Shown piece after piece: positions 58,100 to 64,000 of a DNA stretch of 64,000 nt (its first letter is position 1; the number at the start of each line of letters is the position of its first letter). The DNA is from Dissophora ornata (lineage: Eukaryota > Mortierellomycota > Mortierellomycetes > Mortierellales > Mortierellaceae): positions 7,185 to 71,184 of the forward strand of contig MU616564.1 of the NCBI GenBank assembly GCA_025201705.1, given 5' to 3'. The notes beneath the pieces are model-generated. The model saw only the letters and a list, made by a program, of their open reading frames with translations. It searched no databases and had not been told where the DNA came from. The position numbers and the translations under genes were made by a program.

Positions 58100-58815
58100 C
58101 ATAATCTTAATGATGACCTCAACCTTACCCACCTTAACGTCATGTTTTTACCTCCTAATGCCACCAGTCATTTACAGCCCATGGGCGCAGGCATAATAGC
58201 CAACTTCAAAGCCAAATATCGGGACCTGTGTGAACGGCGATTTGACAAGGAACGCGAGAGTGGTCTTCCATCAGGTTTACTCAATCTGAAGAAGATCCAT
58301 TTGCGGGAGGCTATAACATATATTGTCCGAGCCTGAAATAGTATCGCGGCTTCAACTATAGCTAACTGCTGGGGAGTGACTGGAATCCTTGGGGAAGGCG
58401 ACGTTCAATAAGTACACCCGGATATATCGGCTCATGACAAGATGCCCGGGTGGGATTCATTATCAACGAGATTCCAAGCGAAGTTCTTCTCAACCCAATG
58501 AGTGCCGAAGAATATCTGGGGTTCCAGCAGGACCACTTTCGAATGGAAAAACCGAATCAATTGACGAGATTGTAGATACTGTGGTCGGCAAGGATAGAGC
58601 TGAGGAATAAGCCGAGCAGAGCGAGGGTGAGCTCGAGGATGAAATCCCTCCGCCCAAGCCGTGGGACGCCGCAACAATGATGGAGGGTCTTGAGCAGCTT
58701 GCGATGTACTGGCAAACTGAGGAGGGGAAATGGATGAACAAGCCCTATCGGCACTACACAGAGACTCTTCATTTGATGGAAGGACTTGCTGTTGAGGTCC
58801 GACAGCTAAGATGTT
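58100..58815 (+). pseudogene. decayed DDE (pogo/Tigger/jerky-type) transposase remnant
   Basis: The reading frame around 58142 gives NVMFLPPNATSHLQPMGAGI followed by NFKAKYR, the known C-terminal catalytic region of DDE_1 transposases, then EAITYIVRA. A stop at 58334-58336 is followed in frame by NCWGVTGIL, the next conserved block. After about 58392 the similarity moves between frames (SAEEYLGFQQ in one; GELEDEIPPPKPWDA in another after further stops). The N-terminal half of the transposase, including the first catalytic residues, is absent and no terminal inverted repeats were seen. This is an old, truncated, inactive copy adjoining the 3' end of the LRR gene. Confidence 0.75.
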
Positions 58816-58845
58816 TCTTTTACTATAAAGTTTCCCTGAATAATG

Positions 58846-61153
58846 TCACATGTCACATCTACATGTCTTGGACACGTTGGTCAACGCTAGAGCTTCTTCT
58901 TTCTCAATCGAGTTGTTCCACAAGTTCAAAGCGGTCAAAGTGGTGTTAGTCTTGAGTGCTTCCGACAATGCTAGAGCCCCGTCCTTCCCAATCAAGTTGT
59001 TCCCCAGGTTCAAAGTGGTCAAAGTAGTGTTGGTCTTGAGTGCCTCCGACAGTGCCAAAGCTCCTTCTTTCCTAATCGAGTTTCCTGTCAAGTCCAAAGT
59101 GGTCAAAGTGGTGTTGGTCTTGAGTGACTCTGACAGTGCCAGAGCTCCATTCCCAATCGAGTTCCCCTTCAAGTTCAAAGTGGTCAAAGTAGTGTTGGTC
59201 TTGAGTGCCTCCGACAGTGCCAGAGCTCCTTCCTTCCCAATCGAGTAGTGCTGCCAGTTCAAAGTGGTCAAAGTGGTGTTGGTCTTGAGTGAATTTTCTA
59301 TTACTCGAAGTTCACTAGCTCCAATTGATCGAGGTTTCATCTCAAAGGATAGTTTATGAAGGTGTGATGATCTTTTGGGCTGCAAACTGGAAAGTTTTTT
59401 GAAATCCCCGCTTAGAACAATATGAATCATTTTCATATTAGGATGTTCTATGATGCGAATAAGTATTTCATATCGTGTGGATGTTGAAAGTAGTTTGCTG
59501 GTAAGGCCTGTTTGAAAGTCATGAAGGACAAGTCGAAGAATTGACACAGTGGACATCTTGAGAGCCTTCTCAAGTGTCTTAAGATCAGTGCTGGAGAAAC
59601 CCCAGCCGAATGTAATATCTAACTTGTCAACACGTCTGGCTTTGGTTAAGGCGCCGAAGAATTCTGCCGCTCCGATTTTGGATCCTAATTGGACAACTAC
59701 TTCACTGAGTTGAGGATCATAAATGCCACCATTCACCTCGACTATATCTGCAAACGCCTGCTGTTCTTTTTCTTTGTACGTCGAACGTAAGTGGCCGATG
59801 CAAACCAATTTGACATGGCAATCGTGAGAGACAATCCGGTAGAGGTTTCCTAGTACTCGATGCTCGTCTTTGCTCTTGATAAACGTTTCCAAGTGACGCA
59901 AGTTTGCACCTTCCAAAGCGTCCAATCCAACGAAAGGCTCCACCTCCGTGTCCTTGATCAAGTCGTGGTTCTCTGAATCTTTGTCCACGATATATTGAAG
60001 ATATTCAATAGCCTGGTTGACATTTGCCTCTGAGATGGTGTTGCGAGCTTTTGAACTTGTCGATAGCTCCAGAGGCGCTGACGGCAGCAAGTGCGGGAAC
60101 GGTGAACCCAGCAATCGTGACGCCATACTTGATCATCTCGAGCAAAGTAAGCATGTACCTGCCGTACTTTTGAAAAAACTCTTTTGGTCTCTGAAGGTCA
60201 TATCCTTCATGTTTGGCGAGGTGAATGTGGTGCGGAATTTTGGCGTTGTCACCACTGAGCACCTGAGTGTGCTCGCCGCACTTGCAGAGAAAGTATAGTC
60301 GAAACTGGTTGTTGATAATGCTGGCAGAGTTCCACGTGGAGGTCTCACTTGGTAAGATAATGAGCAATCGTGGGATCGGATACTCGTGCAGCTCATACGT
60401 TTGTGTAAGGAGCGCCTGGATTCGTCCTTGTATGACTGCAAGTCGATCAAGCGCCTGCTGTTGCATCTGGAGCGTGAGTTGCTTCATCTCGCTCATCTCT
60501 CGCTGAAGGTCGTGATTCTTGGCCATAGACGCCTGCAATGCCGAGAAGCACTTCTGAAAGTCGCCTCGAATAAGGCCTGCCTGCTCCCTCTGACCATTTT
60601 TAATCGACTTAACAAAGTCTTCATAGAGCGCAACTGATTGCTGGAGTTTGTCCTTCTCCACGGACGAAACTGAAGCTGACTGGAGGATAGTGTTTTGCCT
60701 GGTCAGGTGTCGAGGCGATATTGTTGAGGGATCCTGGCTAGCCCTAGGGTGTGAAGGCGACATGAAGCTCGATCCTTGAGACACTCCTGATAACGACACG
60801 GAGGGCTCGGCTTTGGCGATCTCGACGATCATTCGAGGCCGGTAAGCAAACAGCAGGGGCATCAATCTAGATGCAAGTTTTAGGTGTATGTCGGTAGCTG
60901 CTCCTTTCTTCAACATCAGTTCACAGAAAGAAATAAGCGTTATGTATTGACACCTATTGTTGTTGTTGGCGTCACGCACAAGGCTAACGAGGTCTCTGCC
61001 ACACATGAACTTGGCGGCATCCGAAAAGTAATCTTTGATATCTTCCAAAAGTACATATGGAACTTCTTGGGTCTCTCTGACACCTGGATAGACCTGTACG
61101 CGAAAGGACTCGTTTCCGTACTGTAGCTGCTGCCACTTGCCGTCGGTGGACAT
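58846..61153 (-). pseudogene. leucine-rich-repeat (RNI-like) family protein, frameshifted
   Basis: Two overlapping frames together make one family protein. The upstream frame (61153-60005, 382 aa) has an N-terminal domain (WQQLQYGNESFRVQVYPG, VPYVLLEDIKDYF), a Ser/Pro linker, a coiled coil (REQAGLIRGDFQKCF, MKQLTLQMQQQALDR), RLLIILPSE, an FRLYFLCKCGEHT block, and a hydrophobic segment (YMLTLLEMIKYGVTIAGFTV). The downstream frame (to 58846) continues with EANVNQAIEYLQYIVDKD, ANLRHLETFIKSKDEHRVLG and five LRR units of 28 residues (LKTNTTLTTLNLKGNSI-type; one lacks a residue). The change is +1 near 60070-60030; no splice sites explain it. Either a pseudogene or a one-base error. Such families are thought to act in recognition; unproven. 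Confidence 0.7.
58880..59300. repeat. 84-base coding repeats of the LRR array
   Basis: Five tandem units of about 84 bases with nearly identical core (AAAGTGGTCAAAGT/AGTGTTGGTCTTGAGTG), each encoding one 28-residue LRR on the minus strand; one unit is 3 bases shorter. Confidence 0.85.
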
Positions 61154-61885
61154 GTTCAACTAGTAATGGAGCAAAGTGCAATGGGGTTGTAAGAGTGATG
61201 AGCTTGCGGGAAAGAGCAAAGAAGAAAGACATGAGAGTGCCTCGCAATTTGTCGTCTTCGCCCTTGCCCAATGTCACTTGAGTCAGAGGACCCCTGAGAT
61301 CTTCTTTTGTTGTGGTTGTTAAGCGAGCCAAACAAACTACATCCCATGGATTGTCCATGCGCATTGAGCTGGTATGTTGGTAAGGAGCGGGCCGCAAAGT
61401 CTACCAACAAGCGCAGTTGGATCAATTTCTGGAACTGGAGCGCACCATTGTAGTTTCTTCAGGTGAGTTGAACGCGTGTAAACAAAGCGACGTTTTATAC
61501 ACGAATCTACATGACATTTCTGTGGTGGGGTAGCGAACACTGTTCTAGTATGAGCTTGGTTAACTTTCTGATAAACCAACACCCGACCACCCATGGTGCA
61601 GCTTTCATTGCGAGTTACACTCTTGCAGCAGACCGTGGTGTCAAGGCAAATCACAAACTCTTACAAATGTGACTCGTATTCCTGTCGAGTCAACACTTGG
61701 CATCTGCAACCAAACATTCACCCCTTCCCCCTTCCCTTCAACCACCTACCAACTATCACACCTCCACAGGCACCGGCTCTCTCTATCTATCTCTCTCCCC
61801 AGGTTGTTTCTCAAATAATTACTCTCCGTCCTCTTGCAACCTTGCAAGATAAAAAACACGAAAAAAAAGAATACGGGATACAGGA
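61154..61885. other. divergent intergenic region
   Basis: About 730 bases between the LRR gene (-) and the Crypton-like gene (+). C/T-rich 61710-61800, A run near 61860. No gene seen and no inverted repeats noticed. Confidence 0.45.
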
Positions 61886-64000
61886 ATGCAGCGCCAACAG
61901 CCAGTTTCTAGTTCTTATGGTGGAGAAATTACCTCGGTCTCAGAGGCGGAGGGCAGCAATTCATCCAGACGAAGAGGCAAAGAGGTAATACAGAAACGTA
62001 AGTCTCACGCGTTTTATTATCCATTGTAGATGAATTCGTAACAGCTGAACTCCGAGCAGGATCAGACTTGGAGGTGATGAATAACTGCACTTTTAAATCT
62101 GAGAACATAGCAGCTGAGCTTCAAGAAACAGGGGAGCTAGAGGAACGGATAATCGAGGCCATCGACTCAGATCCCGAAGTTGTGTTGTATGAGCAGGACC
62201 CGGACGGACAGAGCAACAGCAACAACAAAGGCAAGGGGAAAGGTAACCAGCATGTTCTATTTACTATATCACAATGTGGCATATGGCATGAACATTGGAC
62301 ATCTCTCACCAACTCACCAATTCCAACTCATCTACTTGCTACTTGTTATTTGTTTGCTCGTTATCATGCAGCAACCGAGACGCCAAGAAAGAGAAAGGCG
62401 AGGCCAATGCCGCCAAGAATACGAAAGCGTCCTGCGAAAGAAGTGATCGAAGCTGTAGCGGATAACCTTACTACATCGGACAACACTACAACAGTTGCTT
62501 CAACCTTCACGTCAACAGTCGCCCCGACCGTCGCCTCAACAGCTTCTTCAGCGGTCGTATTTGCGCAAGAGCAGCAGGGATCACATCAGTCGCCTACACA
62601 AGCTGACTATGGCCTTCATAACGCGTTTACTCAGAAGGAGGCGCTGCTAAGAGTCGTATCCACTCGCAAGGAAGTTCAAGTAAAATCCGCCCAAGTTCAG
62701 TATAAGAAATACCAGGAACACTGGACGGTAAACAATTTTTGCACTTCGTACCACGAGGCATATTGTAATGAATAATTGATTACCATTAGCTAATATTTCA
62801 TTCGTTTCGTCCCAAGGCATGGTGTGAGCGCAAGAGGTACAACAATTACGACAAAATCACCCGTGAGAAGGTGTTGGCCTATGTCGCCGAACTCTTGGCT
62901 CCCCAGACCATCGTCAATGCGGACAATCCTCATCTCAGCGTATTGCCTATCCGTGTCAATAGGACAGACACTTACGATGGTGACTGCCCTTCTTACCCAA
63001 CGATCGCGTTCTATCATAAGGCAGTCCGAGATCTCTACATTCAGCAGTGTGTGAATGAGAACGTAGCCGCAGATATTGCTGGAACGACAGGCGAACCGGA
63101 AATCCAGGCGCTATTGGACGGTTATCGAAAGGAGTAAGTTTTAGAGGGCGCCATCGCTTTATTGCTATTGAGTGAAGTTATGGCCTGCGTTAAGCTCTGC
63201 CTCACATACTTTTCCTCGATTCTACAGGTATCACGAAAAGATGTCGACCAATGATGCTCAGCAGCTGACAGTTAGTGCAGCATATTCTTTATCATCGCTC
63301 AAGAATTTTCTCAAGAGTTCATGGACCAGGAGCTACAAGCATCTGAACGGTGGTTCCAAGACACAGAAGTTGATCGGCGCTCGCAATCGACTATGCTTTG
63401 CGTTCAGTCATTTCACAATCACCCGGGGACAGAGCATACGGGATTCCTTAGTGAGCCACCTCTCCCCCCATCACTTTGCAACTGCAGAGAATGGACACCA
63501 GTTCGCGCTTGGAATTGTAATCGCGACGCCTCACGGGAAGATGAACAACGATAACACGCTACACTCAGTATATATCCGCAACAAGGATGTGGAGATCTGT
63601 CCTGTTGGATGTCTCGCATTTTATCTTCTCGAACTATGGGTATGCCATTGTTTGCTTTTGCTTTATAGCTTGCTGTCGCCATCAGCAGCGCAAACCACTC
63701 ATTAGCCATTAGCCATTAGCCCATTAGCACTTTACGCCGACTAACAGACCGCCCTGACACTCAATTTATGCAATAGTCGAAAGGATCTGCTCCTGATTTT
63801 CGCATGCACGACTGGAAATCCCATTATCTCGTATTCGCCTCTGACAAAGACAAACCTATGGATGCTGCGACTCTCTACAGGTAAACCAAAGCTGACGAAA
63901 TCGCAAAGACACAACTGCAACTGAGCTACGGAACTACTGGACGAGACTGGAAGACCTGCTCGTTTCTAATCTCTAACGACATCTACTTGTATGCAGATCC
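61886..64000 (+). mobile_element. Crypton-like element: tyrosine recombinase/Ndc10-like gene, 3' end outside window
   Basis: Cryptons are DNA transposons that carry a tyrosine recombinase; many fungal ones have the Ndc10 (CBF3 domain 2) type. Exons: 61886-61997, 62030-62242, 62372-62727, 62817-63133, 63228-63639, 63777-63880, and a last one from 63997 to beyond the window. The N-terminus is disordered and Ser/Thr-rich with basic patches (PRKRKARPMPPRIRKRP). A SAM-like region follows (VQYKKYQEHWTAWCERKRYN, REKVLAYVAELL). Then ARNRLCFAFSHFTITRGQS, with Arg before and inside it, and HSVYIRNKDVEICPVGCLAF, the block typical of the Ndc10-like core. All junctions keep the frame, and the gene looks intact as far as it is seen. 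The catalytic Tyr would lie beyond 64000. No terminal repeats or target-site duplications can be judged here. Confidence 0.75.

Overview
The window is eukaryotic nuclear DNA from an early-diverging fungus, most probably Mortierellomycotina (Mortierella/Linnemannia type). Genes are split by many short GT-AG introns (mostly 60-190 nt), with two GC-AG introns. Core proteins are fungal (Opy2, Mic12, WDR24/Sea2, Flx1-type carrier). The accessory families (near-identical WD40 repeats, 28-residue LRR arrays, Crypton-type Ndc10-like recombinase) are those that are expanded in Mortierella. The lineage is inferred from gene content only. All exon models are read by hand from splice consensus, frame and family conservation; every multi-exon model closes in frame.

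Layout. 1-942 is the 3' end of a WD40-repeat gene whose repeats are almost identical at DNA level. 2-16 kb is housekeeping: DAHP synthase (-), a 4EHP-like eIF4E with a huge disordered N-terminus (-), a mitochondrial FAD/folate-type carrier (+), a Mic12-like MICOS subunit (-) and the succinate dehydrogenase iron-sulfur subunit (-). At 16.3-16.8 kb is a small secreted precursor with Lys-Arg sites that looks like a kexin-processed peptide precursor. 17-30 kb holds a RUS/DUF647 membrane protein (+), an SDR oxidoreductase (+), a secreted subtilisin-like protease with PA domain (+) and a disordered protein with sororin-like features (+). 30-40 kb holds OMA1 (-), an unrecognised single-pass membrane protein (-), the HOG-pathway anchor Opy2 (+) and a secreted double-psi beta-barrel protein (-).

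42-51 kb holds two paralogous SLC16-like MFS transporters (-) on either side of a RCCD1-like protein (-) and a stomatin-like protein (+). 51-55 kb is the GATOR2/SEA subunit WDR24 (-), divergent from a LisH-CTLH-WD40 protein (+). From 57.7 kb to the end is an accessory region: a decayed DDE transposase, a frameshifted LRR gene of a repeat-rich family, and a Crypton-like tyrosine recombinase gene running off the right edge.

No tRNA, rRNA or CRISPR array was found. Several genes act in mitochondria (carrier, Mic12, SDHB, OMA1), but their orientation and spacing give no sign of an operon; they are independent transcription units, some in divergent or convergent pairs.
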